A stretch of 64,000 nucleotides of DNA from Adiantum capillus-veneris (taxonomy: Eukaryota > Streptophyta > Polypodiopsida > Polypodiales > Pteridaceae). Where the stretch lies: positions 75,215,935 through 75,279,934 of the forward strand of contig CM043950.1 in assembly GCA_014529385.2 (NCBI GenBank), written 5' to 3'. A program made the translations under genes and the position numbers. Shown in pieces: positions 1 through 11,259 of the stretch. Each line of letters begins with the position of its first letter. Within the stretch, counting starts at the first letter, position 1. The notes under the pieces are model-generated. The model searched no databases and was not told the DNA's origin. It saw only the letters and a program-made list of their open reading frames with translations.

Positions 1-84
1 AACCTGGATGGTGTTCTACATAAGTCAAGGGTAAATGGATTGCGTCTTAAATTGTATCATGCTAGATTGATGATGGTGGAGTAA
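1..84 (+). pseudogene. C-terminal tail of a gypsy integrase (element D)
   Basis: The first 27 codons read in frame from base 1 to a TAA at 82-84 and contain LDGVLHKSRVNGLRLKLYH. The VNGxRLKxYH pattern is typical of the last residues of plant Ty3/gypsy polyproteins, where the integrase C-terminal region ends. Element B ends its integrase with the similar GCRLKKYHLPL at about 28150. The rest of the gene lies to the left of the window. The assignment rests on a short motif, so confidence is moderate. Bases 85-211 after the stop show no further coding signal and would be the 3' untranslated part of D. Confidence 0.4.
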
Positions 85-211
85 GATGAGCTGTCTGTGG
101 ATCAAGCAGTGTTGGTGAGGGATGAGGAGACCTGTGATGCGGTGAGTCTCATATCTCTCTTTGGTGCTGCTGATCATGAATGATCTAGCAAGCTAGGGGA
201 TAGGCAAATTA

Positions 212-1354
212 TGTCAGGAGTTTTTTGGAGCAAGGAATTGTGCATATGTACATACACATGCATGGTGCATCGAATAAAGGATTACCCAATTTCCATAGCC
301 AGGTGGTTACGTGGGCCCACGTGTGTACAGGTAGGACATGGTGTACATAGTGCAACGATTTTCACTATTATCAATACCAGTGTGTTTTTTCTACAATAAG
401 TAGGAGTTGGTAGCGCGTAAAACTTCTCGAGGAAGCTATCCACGAGCCGATGACATGAGGTAAGCAGGTGCGCCAGATGGCATCAAGTGGCGTCAGGAGG
501 TCGAACGGGGTCAACACTTGCACGCCGAGAAGTATGGACACGACGTGGGTATTTTCTTGTGATACTTATGCAGAACGGTCATCATGAGGACCACTTTTTG
601 GGGCCACTTCACGTGGTTGTGGGATGCATTATTTGAAAAAACTAAGTGCCAGGTGTGCAGATGATGCAAAAAGGTGACAACTATGCACTACGAGGTCAGT
701 TTTTGCCCTGTTCGGGGTCCGTTTGAGGTCATCTAAAAGGCCACGGGTGCCCAAATAATAAAGCTAAGTGTGGGAACTGAAAAAACAGAGAGAAGACCAG
801 AAAAAACGTGGAGAAGAGAGGAGGAAGAGCCGCAGGTGTGTTTTTGGGGTTTTTGGAGCCTGTTTTGGCCGTAAACTGCTCATCCGAAGTCGGATTTGAG
901 CACTTTGACATTGTAGACTTGGGTTTTGGGCCATTCCAGATGCGATGGCGCTGTCCATTTTGCCAAATTCTTCACTCTTTTTCTGCTGTTTTTGATGTGT
1001 AAGTTTCTCCTATGAGTGAAGCTTTTGCTCCAATTTGTGATTGTATCTGGTATCTTTTACCCATATTGTGTGAGTTGTTTGCCCCATTGGTGTTGGCCCA
1101 AGCTCATTTGCATATAAACATCAGAAATTCTCCTCTTTTGAGCTGAATTTTTGGGTGTGTGTGTGTATGTGTGTGTCTCTGTGTGGAGTGGGCAAGTGGA
1201 TAGTCTCTCTCCTCTCACTCCAGAGGTGTGTTCCCAGTCTCGGCCAGGTGTGTTGTGTAAGCCGAGTGGTGCCCCATAGTGTGTGTGTGTATCTTCCCAA
1301 GAGTGTGTGTCGGGTTGTTATAGAGGCGCTGTGTGTGTTTTCATCCCGCTCACA
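212..1354 (+). mobile_element. Putative 3' LTR of element D
   Basis: This block starts TGTCAGG after a weak purine stretch (AGCTAGGGGATAG, 191-203) and ends CCGCTCACA, giving the TG...CA ends of an LTR of about 1.14 kb. It follows the pol tail at 1-84 in the same direction. A TATA-like TATAAA lies at 1113-1118, with TG-rich DNA downstream. The right edge is supported independently: at 1355 the sequence jumps into the right half of a palindrome belonging to element A, whose left half is missing. Only one LTR is in the window, so the left edge is less certain than the right. Confidence 0.5.
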
Positions 1355-2355
1355 ACGTGTATGATGTTTTTTGTGTCAAAATGGCTTGATATTGGTTGTC
1401 CTTGTAGCTGATAGTGCATGCTTCCATTCTATATGCCTGAATTTGAATTTGGGTCCCATTTGGTCAAGTTATGGCCATTTTGGTCCTGATCAGTCTTTTT
1501 GCAAGATATTGAGTGAGAATTGGATTTTGTGATCCAAATTGGATGAAGCTTGGTGGTTGGCTCTAAAATGGCATGTAGATCACTTCTTTGTGGTGGTTGC
1601 AACCCTGAAATGCAAAAATCAAGTAGGGAGATATCATACGCATATGATGTCTTTTTGGGTAAAACTGAACCATTTTGCATTGTAAGCTTGGATTTGGCTT
1701 TATATAGGCTTAGACAATGATTTTATGAAAGTTGGGTATAGTTTGGACTAAAATTGGCTATTGAGACATCATACGCGTGTGATGTCTTTTTTGTCATTTT
1801 TTGCACGAGATTGGTTCTGTGGGCTCCACATATGATAGCAACGGACTGTGTGTACTCAAATCTGGACTTGAAGTTGAGTATGGTGAATTTTGGCTAGGTC
1901 AGGCTTTAGACAGAGAATTTTCCGTTGATTGGGCTAATAGAGTGATCCCCTTGACCAAATGGTACCAAACTCCATATGTGGCATGTATTTGATATATATA
2001 ATGGATATATGATGAAAAATGATCAATTTTGGCTCTGTATGTGCAAAGTGACATCATACGCGTATGATGTCTTTTTGGCCAAAATGGTACTTTTTGGTTC
2101 CACATAGCTTGTGCATGTGTTGAACAACATCTCTACAAAGTTTCATTGAGTTTGGAGCTATTTTGGCAAATTTAGGGCCACAAGTCGTTTTTTTGCCCTA
2201 CTTTGTGTCTTTTAAGTTTTCAATTGGTTTTTCAACTCTAAATCTCATGATACTTTGTACATTTGATGTTGTTCACATGTAGAAAGAGGCTATGCATTCA
2301 TGTGTTCAAGATGATGTGAAAATCATGCTGAGAGATATCATACGCGTATAATGTC
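1347..2355. repeat. Palindrome array 1 (element A, before the lost ORF3)
   Basis: Four 22-bp palindromes lie at 1630-1651, 1765-1786, 2050-2071 and 2334-2355. A fifth, at 1347-1368, keeps only its right half because element D is inserted in it. The consensus is GACATCATACG joined to its own reverse complement CGTATGATGTC; the copy at 2050 is perfect. Spacings are 283, 135, 285 and 284 bp. On the plus strand most copies are followed by a T run (CTTTTT). A second box with GATCCAAAT and GATGAAGCTTGG starts at 1531, 99 bp before the 1630 palindrome; a weaker version (ACCAAATGGTACCAAACT) precedes 2050. Confidence 0.9.
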
Positions 2356-3981
2356 TATTCTTGATAAAAAGTGTTTTTTGTGCAAAGCATGGTTTGTGCT
2401 AGTGCCCTAAGCCCTGCTAACTAGTTTTCAACCTTAAAAATCATCAGTTTAGTTAAATCCCCCCTTTGTAGGAATTTCAGTCTCCGAAGTCGTCTTTTGG
2501 TGTTGGAGTTGATTTTCCTCGATATTTCTCCTTGAGAGTTGCATCCCAAGATCATTTGAGGTGTTGGGAAGTCGTCTATATGGTTGCACTCGACTTTGGT
2601 TCCTTCTTTTCTACCTTTAGCCATTTGATTGCCCGAAAGCGTCTTTTTCACCATTGGTAGGTGAAACTGGTTTCTTTTGGTTTTTGCTTGTACACATGTG
2701 TCATTGATGACTGTTTGAAGTTGCTTGTGACGTTTCATGGCAATCGGTCGTCAATTTTGGCCGTTATGCCAAAATGACGCTTTGTGTGTCTGTAGTCGAA
2801 TCGGTTGTTTTGACTCACTTTTGGTGGTCCATACCTGGAGATACTCCATGGCTGCATTTTCCTCGATATTGTCAAGCTTCTTGTGAAGTTTGGTGTCGTT
2901 TCAACAACTTTTTCCTGTTTGCCGCTTGCAGGCTCTCTTGACCTAGGATTTTTCCAATTGTTCTTTCTTGTACTTTGAGAGTTATGAACTCATCTTCTAC
3001 ACTAGGGTAAGCCACCTGTTGGTTCTTGCATGGTTTGGTTAGGCGGTTGTGCCTCTACCTAGCATTCTACCCCTTTCCCGTCTGCTCTTGTTTCTTTGTT
3101 TTGGTTAGTTTTCGCGACAAAAGTTAGTGATAAGCATCAAAAGCTTGTGGAAACGAGTCTACCTCTCATATCTGGAGTCTTCTGAGCTCTTGTAGCGGTC
3201 GTAGAAGGCTGTAGAAGGTCGGATGCTCCTGTGTGCTCTTTGCTCTTTCCAAGTGGGCAATAGTGCAAATGAGCTTGTAAGTGAAGTAAAAAATACTTAA
3301 CTTTGGACTTCCCGGCTCACTTGTTACCAAATTTGACATGTGCTCTTATCTCGTCATGAAATGCACTTTAGGATTTGAAATTTCTCAATTTGGCTCCGTT
3401 TGACCTGTTTCTAAGAAATTTGTCCACTTTCCCAAAATTTTGTCATTTCAGGCTTTCCGCAACTTTTCCCGAATTGTGCCCAATTTTTACCATGGGTTGC
3501 TCTTGTCATTAGGATCATCACCATCTATTCTTTTCTTTTTTCTAATCTCGTTTCACCTGTTTTTTTAATTTTTCTTTTACTTTTATTAAGAAAATCCTTA
3601 AAAATAAAGAAAAATAGCAAATTGAAACCAATAATTTCCAAAAATACACCATAATTAGTTGGTACCCCGGTGTATATGTATATACACTTATTTGTGGTTT
3701 CTCGGGTTGGATTACCACTTTTTTCCACTTTTTGGCTCCGAAAACATGCATATTTAGTCGTATTTACAAACTTGGAGACTCAAATTCGTCATTTGACCTC
3801 TTATTACTGCAAAACAAAGTATATAAGGGCATAAATATTATCAATATCCACAATCAAACATAAAAAATTCAAAATCATGTAAGACAATGCCCTCGTAATA
3901 TCATTTTCTTTGTCCTTATTGCCTGTAGTTCCTGTATACCTGTATACCTCCCCCCCTCCTGGTCTGAGTCCTCCCGGACGA
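2356..3981 (-). other. Non-coding stretch of element A between palindrome array and second retropepsin
   Basis: No ORF here shows a recognisable domain. The block corresponds to 25357-26933 of element B. Shared islands include TAGTTTTCGCGACAAA (about 3106 and 25812), a GTAGAAG-rich segment, and a stretch containing CAATTTGG, TCCGTTTG and GAAATTTG. A minus-strand reading frame at 2421-2738 (105 codons, basic) ends about 66 bp from the last palindrome, and B has a 65-codon frame at the same place (25426-25623). Similarity between the two peptides is weak, so I do not call a gene. Confidence 0.5.
3947..3960 (-). other. Internal polypurine tract of element A
   Basis: On the element's sense (minus) strand this reads AGGAGGGGGGGAGG, just past the second-retropepsin tail. 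It looks like the polypurine tracts that precede 3' LTRs (20835-20848 in B, 56009-56021 in C), yet no LTR follows it. Purine tracts occur at the same relative place in B (26711-26720) and C (16773-16790). Confidence 0.6.
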
Positions 3982-5048
3982 CTATGAAGTGCCTGAGGGT
4001 GAAGCCTTGGAGTTTTTGTGGTCATGCCTAGTGAATTCAATTGTAAAGTGGTGAAATAGCAATATTTGCAATAATGCCGCTCTTTGTTTGATTGTCAGGC
4101 TTTTGGGTAATATTTGGGTTGTCTGTAGAATCAGTACACCTGGGTTTTTGTTTACATTTGTGTCCTTTTTGATAATCCAAATCTGCTTCTGATTTGCCTG
4201 TGCTTGCCACAAACTCTTTGCTGCCCAAATCTGCTTGACTTTAGGTTGTGATGGCTTTGTCCTTGAATACTGAGGATTCTTTGTTGATTGTACTGAAGGG
4301 AGTTTCTGTTTACAAATCTTTGGAATCCAATTTTTTTTGTTATGGCTTTGTGCTGTCATCAACTTCTTTGGAATCTAGATCCGTTTCACTGAATTTGGTT
4401 GTCTGAAATCACTTCCATTTTTGTTCTCTCTGGCACAACTTCCTTTGGCTTCCATACCAACTTTGAGTCTGTCTTTATCCAAGGTTGAGCTGTGCGTGTA
4501 ATTTCTGTCTTCCCTACCCATATCTGAGATTTCTTCTTTGAGGAGCGTTCCGGTTGTGCAGAGGTGGCTTTTGGTTTCCATCGCTCCTTCTTCACCTCTT
4601 TAGGTCGTTTACCTTTGTCATTGGATTCTTCGGTTTGCACCTGTACGGTTGCTTTGGAGAACGGAATGGATTGACTTTCCTTCTCATATTTGATGTTAAC
4701 TGAATTTGAGCACCAATTAATCATCGCATTGTATTGCTTTTTCCATGGTTTCCCTAGTAACAACGGATGTTGCGTAGCTTTGTCTTCAACCACATAAAAC
4801 ATATGTGGATACACATATTGATTCATATGTATGTGCAGTAATGTGCATCCGATTGCCTTAATTGAGTGTGTTGAATATCTCTTCAACTCCTGTTTGGCAG
4901 TTTGCAGCTTAGTGTCATATTTCAATTGTTTGTACAAACTGATTGAGAGCAGGTTAGCTTGTGCTCGTGGATCCAATAGTGCTATGGCATTAATCTGGTT
5001 TGGCCCCACTTTGACCTCGATGATGGGCTCTACTTTGTCTTCACCCAT
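3982..5048 (-). pseudogene. Second retropepsin-like protein of element A, decayed
   Basis: The frame from 5048 to 4386 matches the intact copy in B (27992-27399). It has an N-terminal part with VEPIIEVKVG, the active-site region LLDPRAQANLLS and a later MFYVVEDKATQHPLLLGKPW, corresponding to the D-S/T-G and I-L-G landmarks of retropepsins. Here the DSG of B reads DPR, so the catalytic triad is lost. Further on, SQIWVGK and LVWKPK, then NWIPK and IWIIK in the shifted frame at 4362-3982, form a tail of repeated IW-x-P-K motifs also seen in B and C. It follows the integrase rather than preceding RT, an unusual position. It may process, or once have processed, an element protein; that is inference. 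Confidence 0.65.
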
Positions 5049-5169
5049 CTCTGATACACTGACTGCGTTTATTTATAAGGCTCCTTCATTGCATTGTCGC
5101 TGATGCAGTAGTCTTCTTTTCTCCATTCTTTCTTTTGCTTCTGCTTGCGCTTCCTCAACAATCTTTTTC

Positions 5170-6723
5170 TTTTTCTAAAGTCGCAGTTTATCTTGATGTA
5201 TTTTGAGAAGCATGTCTTGGGTTAGTGGAAAATGATACTTCTTCAATCGACAGCCACTACTCCAGTTTGGCATTTCTTCTTTGTCTAATGTAGCAAGCTT
5301 GACAGCCCCGCTTGGTGATAGATCTTTAATCACAAGTGGTCCCATTCCTCACTTTTTAAGTTTTTTTGCATGCTATTTCAGAGTGTATACTAGGACAAAG
5401 TCCCCAATCTTGAACTCTTTAGTTCGGATATGCTTATCAAGAACTCTTTTTGTCGCCTTTTTTGAGCGTAGATTGAAGCCACAGCTTTTAAGCGAAGCTC
5501 ATCTAGATTTTAAAGGTCGTTTATTCTATCTGAACCGCATGTCCTATCCACTCTAATTCCTTAGCTACTCTCAGCACTGGAATTAAAAGTTCTATTGGTT
5601 AAATAGCATTCAAACCAAAAACCATGTTGTATGGGGTCGTTCCTATCGATGTTTTATATGCTACCCTATACGCCCATAATGTCGAATGCAATCTCTCGTC
5701 CCAATCAGTTCTCAACTCAGCTACAATCTTTGTGAGAACCGTGCATATGGTTTTGTTCGTCGCCTCACCTTGTTCATTGGCTTGTGGATGATATGGAGCT
5801 GATTTACGATGCATTACCATGAATTCATCGAGAAGGATCTCTATCACTTCATTTATGAAGTGTGTGCCTCGATCACTCACAATTTCTATTGGTAATCCAT
5901 ATCGTACAAAGACGCATTCATACAGAAATTGTGTCGTGGTCCTAGCATCATCTTTCTAAGTTGCTTTTGCCTCAACCCACTTTGTTAGATAGTCCATCGC
6001 CACAATGATGTATTGTGCATGAGTCCTATATGCTGGAGGTGAGATAGGTCCAGCATAATCAATCCCCCATTTTGAAAAGGCTCTTGCTCCCATCATTAGT
6101 CTAAGCAGCATATCATCTCTTCTCAGTGGTACTTTTGTCTGACAATCATCACATTGTTTTACGTATTCCTTAGCGTCCATTTGTAATGTCGGCCACCATA
6201 TTCCTGCAGCCAAGAAAACTTTTGTTGTCTTATCACCTGAGAAATGGCCTCCACTTACTCCTCCATGAGCCTGCTCTAGGATTATCACATACTCTGACTC
6301 TGATGCGCACATCCTAAGCTGGTTGTCCTTCCCTCTCTTATAGAGTTGATTTCCTATTAAAGGGTAATCTTGCGCTTCTGTCTGTACAGCTCTTTTACGC
6401 GCTTTTGAGATTCCCTCTGGAAAGGTTCGGTTTGTGAGATACTCAACAATATAATGACTCCATTCAGGAGCGATCATTATCTGATACAATGTTGAATACT
6501 CAGTGGGCGGCTTTGACGAACATGTAATACATATCGTGACATATTCATGTACACTCTCTTTCATTCCTGGCAAGTACACTCCCAATTGTAACAGATTCCT
6601 GTACGTGTTTCTTCTTGAACAATGAAATCCACATTCGTGAACATGCGCTTCTCGCAGATATATGTTATGTTCTTCAGGATTGATGCACAACCTTAGAATG
6701 TTATCAGTTCCTAAGTGATACAA
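5170..6723 (-). pseudogene. Integrase of element A
   Basis: The frame at 6723-5956 carries two H2C2 zinc-finger patterns: HECGFH ... CITC (about residues 29-68, H-x4-H-x30-C-x2-C) and AHGGVSGGH ... CDDC (about residues 154-195). It then has the core start FSKWGIDYAGPIS with the first catalytic Asp. The next frame (5880-5599) has ISDRGTHF with the second Asp, and PYHPQANEQGEATNK with the Glu of the DDE triad. The C-terminal part down to about 5170 survives only as scattered pieces (KEFKIGDFVLVYTLK, CRLKKYHFPL) with stops between them. The enzyme would join retrotransposon cDNA to host DNA. No chromodomain was seen. Confidence 0.8.
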
Positions 6724-6734
6724 CCTTCCTGCAA

Positions 6735-7372
6735 TCAGATGAAGATTTTTGGATTGCTGAACAATAACTTGTTTCTGGTTGTATCTTCTCGACGATAAAA
6801 CTCTCCTCCATAGGTTAATAGATTAACAACATCTTGAGACCACTTTGGTATCATCTCTATGTTGAATAAGTACGCATCCGGAATGACGTCATCTATACCT
6901 ATAGGATCTTCTCCATTCGTCAACCTTGAAAGGTGATCATCTCTGAGATGTGTCTTTCCTTTCTTTACTACTGTCATGAAGTCGAATTCTAATAAGATGA
7001 TGAACCATCTTACTATCCGTCCCGTATTGCATGGTTTGTTCACTAGGTAGAGCAAGGCTTGATGATCTGTGAAAAACACAAACTTATTGGCTCGAAGGTA
7101 ATGCCGAAATTTCTTCACAGCATAAATCATTCCAAATCCCTCTCGCTCTACTGTTGTGTAATTCTTCTCAGCATTGTTCAGCTATGTCGACTAGCATAAC
7201 AAATTGGAAAATCCATGTTTCCTTCTTCTGGCTGAGCCAGGATGCATCCTATTTCATATGCCGAAGAATCTATATGCACATGGAATATCTTCTCCCAATC
7301 TGGTGATTTCAAGATTGGAGCGGTGATGAGTGCCTCTTTCAGTTTCTTGAAAGATTCCTCACACTCCTCTGT
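6735..7372 (-). pseudogene. RNase H region of element A
   Basis: The frame at 7130-6735 reads GMIYAVKKFRHYLRAN, VFFTDHQALLYLVNK and HLRDDHLSRL, the standard order of a Ty3/gypsy RNase H domain, which removes the RNA strand during reverse transcription. The Asp of TDHQAL is kept here, whereas element B has TNHQAL. The upstream part up to 7372 contains KIFHVHIDSSAYEIGCILAQ, with the first catalytic Asp, but is broken by stops. It continues directly from the RT frame. Confidence 0.75.
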
Positions 7373-8515
7373 CTATTTGTAATTCACTATTAGCCTGTAA
7401 AGTGGTTGGCCTATTATAGCGTACATGTAAATGAATCTTCTATAATATCCACAAAGGCGCATAAAGCTCTGCACTTGCTTCGCGTTGGCTAGTCTAGGCA
7501 TATCTACTATTACTTTTATCTTTTCCATATCCGTGGATATTCTGTTATGTGAGACAATATGTCCCAGAATTCTGCCTTGTCGAACCATAAACACACACTT
7601 CTCAGGATTAATACAAATGCGATATGTCCTACATTTCTCGAATACCTTTCTTAGGTGTTCTAGATGCTCATCTCTCAGAAGAGAGTGTACACACAAATAA
7701 TCCATGTATATTTCTAGAAACATCCTCAAGTACTCTTTGAAGGCATGAGTCATCAGCCTTTGGAATGTTGCGGGCGCATTAGTTAAACCAAAATGCATAA
7801 CAAGATACGCATAAATTCCCCACTCCATTGCAAAAGTTGTTTTGTGTTGATCCTATGGCGCAATGGCAAGCTGATTATATCCTGAAAATCCATCTAGAAA
7901 GGAATATGCTCTTTTCCCCGATACACGTTCTAGAACATGATCTGTTATCGACAAGGGATAATTGTCCTTGATTTTCGCACCATTTAATTTCTTGAGATTG
8001 ACACACACTGGGAGTTTCCCATTTTTCTTTGGCACTACCACAATCGGAGATACCCAGTCCGTGTATTCAATCTCATATATGAATTCACCTTCCATTAGCT
8101 TGTCTATTTCCTCTCGCTTAGCAAACGTGTCATTATACGTGTACGGTCTCTGTCTGCTAGACTTAGCGTCTTGTTTCAAAGGAATTGTATGTTGGCATAT
8201 TGATGGATTGACTCCTTTCAAATCCTTGTACGTCCGTGCAAACACATCCCTGTATTCTTTGAGAAGACTCAAAAGTCTCTCTTCTTCTTCTGAAGACAAA
8301 TCTGTAGCTATGTACATCGGTCTAGGTTCCTCTCCTGGAGCTGCTAAATCAACCTTTTTAGCATCCTCCGGTCCATCATAGGATTCGTTCTCCTTTTTTT
8401 TTCTCATAGGCTGGGTTAAGATCACCTTCCTATCCTCTATCGTAAATTTCCTGTAGTAGTGAGAGGGAACATCCATGTTTCCCTTGACACTGGTATTTAT
8501 TTGCATCCCGACCAC
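7373..8515 (-). pseudogene. Reverse transcriptase of element A
   Basis: The frame 8515-7853 holds SPIVVVPKKNGKLPVCVNLKK (palm start) and AYSFLDGFSGYNQLAIAP with a catalytic Asp. After a stop, 7828-7373 holds HFGLTNAPATFQRLM, the active-site box IYMDYLCVHS and LRLCGYYRRFI-like connection sequence (RLCGYYRRF). The usual YMDD has become YMDY; the copy in element B keeps YMDD. With the stop at about 7850 this shows a dead polymerase. N-terminal residues before the palm (YRDVFARTYKDLKGV and similar) match B at 39879-39628. Confidence 0.85.
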
Positions 8516-8825
8516 TCTCGATTTCAGTTGTCCAAATTTCTTTCGGAGTTTTCTTTAACTCTCTGTACTTGTTTCTGCATTCTAATTTGGACTCTTTGTT
8601 TTCCTTGTTTCTAATGTTCTTTTCCGCTTTATCTGTTTTGGTTATAGTTCCACTGGGTTGAACTCGATTTCTTGCGCTTTGTTTGTCTTTCCGTGAGCTC
8701 GTCTCCACATGTCCTCTCATTCTTCTGGAAATCTTATCCTTGGCACAATCTTCCGTCTTTACTAGCATTAGGAATTGGTTTTTCCCTCTTATCCTAGGCA
8801 TCGGAGTGTTTCTAACTCGTTTCAT
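8430..8825 (-). pseudogene. Protease-RT linker of element A
   Basis: This 131-codon frame is Lys/Arg-rich and begins near MPRIRGKNQFLMLVKTEDC, which matches MPRIKDKTHYLMLVKAEDC in B (40364-40182). The similarity shows it is part of the polyprotein between protease and RT rather than chance. No catalytic motif is visible. Between 8826 and 8959 other frames continue the similarity to B (NQ-rich stretch around 8865), so the region is frameshifted. Confidence 0.55.
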
Positions 8826-8959
8826 TTTTCTCTTTTCTCTGTAGCATTTCTGGGGTTTTTCAGTCTGATTTGGGAAGTCGTAGAATCTGACATCCTTTAT
8901 GGTTTCCTCGTTCTCGCTTGAGTTGTCTGTGGACTCGTTGTCATCTTCATTTCCCCATT

Positions 8960-9718
8960 TTACACATCATATCCATCTTTATCACAGAACTTCGTTGTGG
9001 GACCATCTTGAATTGCACAAACATCTAGGGTTGCTAGAATGTGTGTCCATTCTAATGGTTCAAGTGCATCCTCTGGAAATGGTTCACCTATATAATTTTC
9101 ATCTTCAATTTCCCTTTCTAAAACACATTCTTCGCACTTCAGACTTCCACAGTTCGGAGCGCCACACATCCATAGCTCTTTGGGTTTGCCTAACCAAGCT
9201 GGAAACTCTGACCCTGCCAAAGTAGCTGAGTCAAACTCTTCAACTGGTGTTGGGTTCACATCCTTGTAGGTATGGTCTTTTAGGTTCACACGAGTAGTGG
9301 TTTCCATATGTCTCAGGTATATGTGGTCGTAACCCCCATCCTGGACAATTTTCAAATGTCTCATGAACGGTCTTCCAAGAATAATATCATAGTTATTCTC
9401 CTTGCCAAAGTCGACAATAGAAAAAGTATGCTCGTATTCAATTCCGCAAGAAGTCACTACAAATTTCTCTAATACTCCCAAAGGTCTCTCCATATGTCCG
9501 TCCGCTAGTTGGAGTTTCAACCTCATTTTTCTTATCGCTAGTTTTCCGCATTTTTTCCAAATTTCTTTCGTAGCAATGGCCACTCTAGCACCGCTGTCAA
9601 GTATTGCCATCGTGTTAACTCCCTGGAATTCAAATGGTAAGGTTGTATTCCCCTCTTCACCTTCGCAATACTCTCCGACCTTGTTCAAAGGTATAGGCTT
9701 AGCGTTTTTTTGTGGCAT
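8960..9718 (-). pseudogene. Canonical protease (retropepsin) of element A
   Basis: This 252-codon frame contains the retropepsin active site AILDSGARVAIATKEIW at about residues 38-54 and the later IILGRPFMRHLKIVQDGG. A Cys-rich stretch with CGAPNCGSLKCEEC follows, then an acidic tail ending TTKFCDKDGYDV. It matches B's protease (46238-44553). The enzyme cleaves Gag-Pol during particle maturation. The frame itself is open, but its neighbours are broken. Its position before RT is normal for Ty3/gypsy. Confidence 0.8.
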
Positions 9719-10114
9719 ACTCAGCTCTCATATGCCCTCTTGCAGTTTTGCAGTTGGGTATTTTATCCCGAATTTCTCCAATCATTTTCCTAGAGTTGAC
9801 CACATGTTTGGTCGTAGTCTCAAAAGCTCAGCTAGGGTGATACTGCATGTCACTAGTGTTGACAAAATCTCTATCAATCCTTGCGAGTCTATAACTTTTT
9901 CTAAAGAGATTCCTTGTGAGGGAAGCGCTCTAATCTTAGATTTTGCTTCATATTCTCCTTAGTATGAAGGTAAGGTTTTCAGTGAATGAGGTTTACTCTC
10001 TACTGTTCTAACAGAGCCTCCATCTCCCCAGTAAGAATGTAGATCTAAGTCCACTTGAGATCTTGCCTCAAATTCCTCTATGGGAGGATTCGTGACGTCC
10101 TTTTCCCCATTTGT

Positions 10115-10729
10115 CTAATTAGCTTGACAACTCAGCTCGTTTGCAAAGTTTGCCTCTCTCACTTGTTTCCAAAACTCATCGTAATCCTCATCTCTTCCGT
10201 AAGACCTCTGTATCACAGGATGAAAACTGTCTATTTCTTGATATGTGGTGTTCACCACTATACGTTCATCCACGTGCTTTTTTTCAGGCTTTTGTGTACT
10301 GTTAGGCTCTTCAACTACCCATGAGAGGATAGTCTCTTGATGAATTGGGTTCTCCGCTCCACAATTCATTGGTTCTCTAGATGTTTCTAACAAGGCTTGT
10401 GCAGTCTCGATCATTTTATGACACATTTCGAGTCTCTCCTTTTCCAATTCCGCGTTTGGATAAGTCAACCACCGTTGTTCTTGTGTTTGGTTGTTCTTTA
10501 ATCTCGCTTCGTAAGCTCTCATCAGTGCATCCAATGGTTCGTGTACTTTGTCGACTAACACTGATCCCCCTGAGCTTACACTCGTTGTCTCTTTGACGCT
10601 CTTCAGTTTTGACTTTTCTGAGTCCATTTCCCGTATTCCGTTTTGACTCTCAAGTTTCCCTAATCTATCTTTTGTTTGTTTTAATTCTTCAGCTAGAATC
10701 GCGTCTTGCGGTTCTTTTCTCAGCTTCAT
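10115..10729 (-). pseudogene. Coiled-coil segment between zinc knuckles and protease (element A)
   Basis: The frame starts MKLRKEPQDAILAEELKQTKDRLGKLE, a charged heptad-like run, then has DALMRAYEARLKNNQTQEQRW, which is nearly the same in B (46661-46248: DALLKAYEARLKNNQTQEQRW). That conservation in a decayed element shows it was part of a real polyprotein. No enzyme motif is seen, so the function is unknown; a structural Gag-side spacer is plausible. Bases 9719-10114 carry broken remnants corresponding to the N-terminal part of B's 46238-45282 frame. Confidence 0.55.
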
Positions 10730-10759
10730 GCGGGTTTTCCTAGCTTTCCATGTGTTTCT

Positions 10760-11164
10760 CTAGCTTTGTCGTCCTTGACTTGACAATTCCGTCTCTGACT
10801 TTCCCTTCTCTAGTTCTCTAGGGGTTTTCTTCGCTTGAGCTCTAGTCACAACTTGTTTTGGTATCTTGGTTTTATTTTCAGACCCAATGCTAGTAGGAAT
10901 CGACTGTAGCATGTTCAATGTCTTCTTTTGCACTTTGTTGGGATTCTTTGAACAATCCTCAATGAAGTGAGTAACACCACACTCTGTGCAACATGCATTT
11001 ATTCTAATGATCTCTGTGTGTGGACAAACATTCATCAAATGGTCACCTCCACACTCATAACAGGGTCCCAATGTAGGTCTTGGTGTCCCTTGATTTGCTC
11101 TTTGTGGGTAGGCTGGTCTTTGGCCTATTAGCCCGATGGTCCCACATTTCCTATCATGCTCCAA
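10760..11164 (-). pseudogene. Zinc-knuckle (nucleocapsid) segment of element A
   Basis: Two Cys/His boxes are visible near the start: CYECGGDHLMNVC and CTECGVTHFIEDC. Both have CX2CX3HX4C spacing, one residue shorter than the usual CX2CX4HX4C retroviral knuckle. Element B has the same two boxes (CYKCGGDHWLRDC, CTECGVTHLIPNC at 46765-46890) with the same spacing, so the short form is a family trait. Such boxes bind the RNA genome in the particle. A basic stretch (VTRAQAKKTPRELEK) follows. Confidence 0.7.
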
Positions 11165-11259
11165 GGTTCTGGTTGTTTTGGTTCTTCAGGTGGATAATAC
11201 ACAGTAGGACCCATGGGTTCACTGCAATCTTCGTAATAAGTCTGAACATGCACTAAATC

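Noticed and set aside
2050-2080. Palindrome followed by a T run looks like a bacterial rho-independent terminator
   Set aside because: The surroundings are plant retrotransposons, the stem has no loop (continuous dyad), and the T run is on the antisense side of the element. Fixed spacing and repetition argue for another role.
9402-9962. 186-codon plus-strand ORF
   Set aside because: It is the reverse frame of A's protease region; the minus strand carries the conserved motifs.
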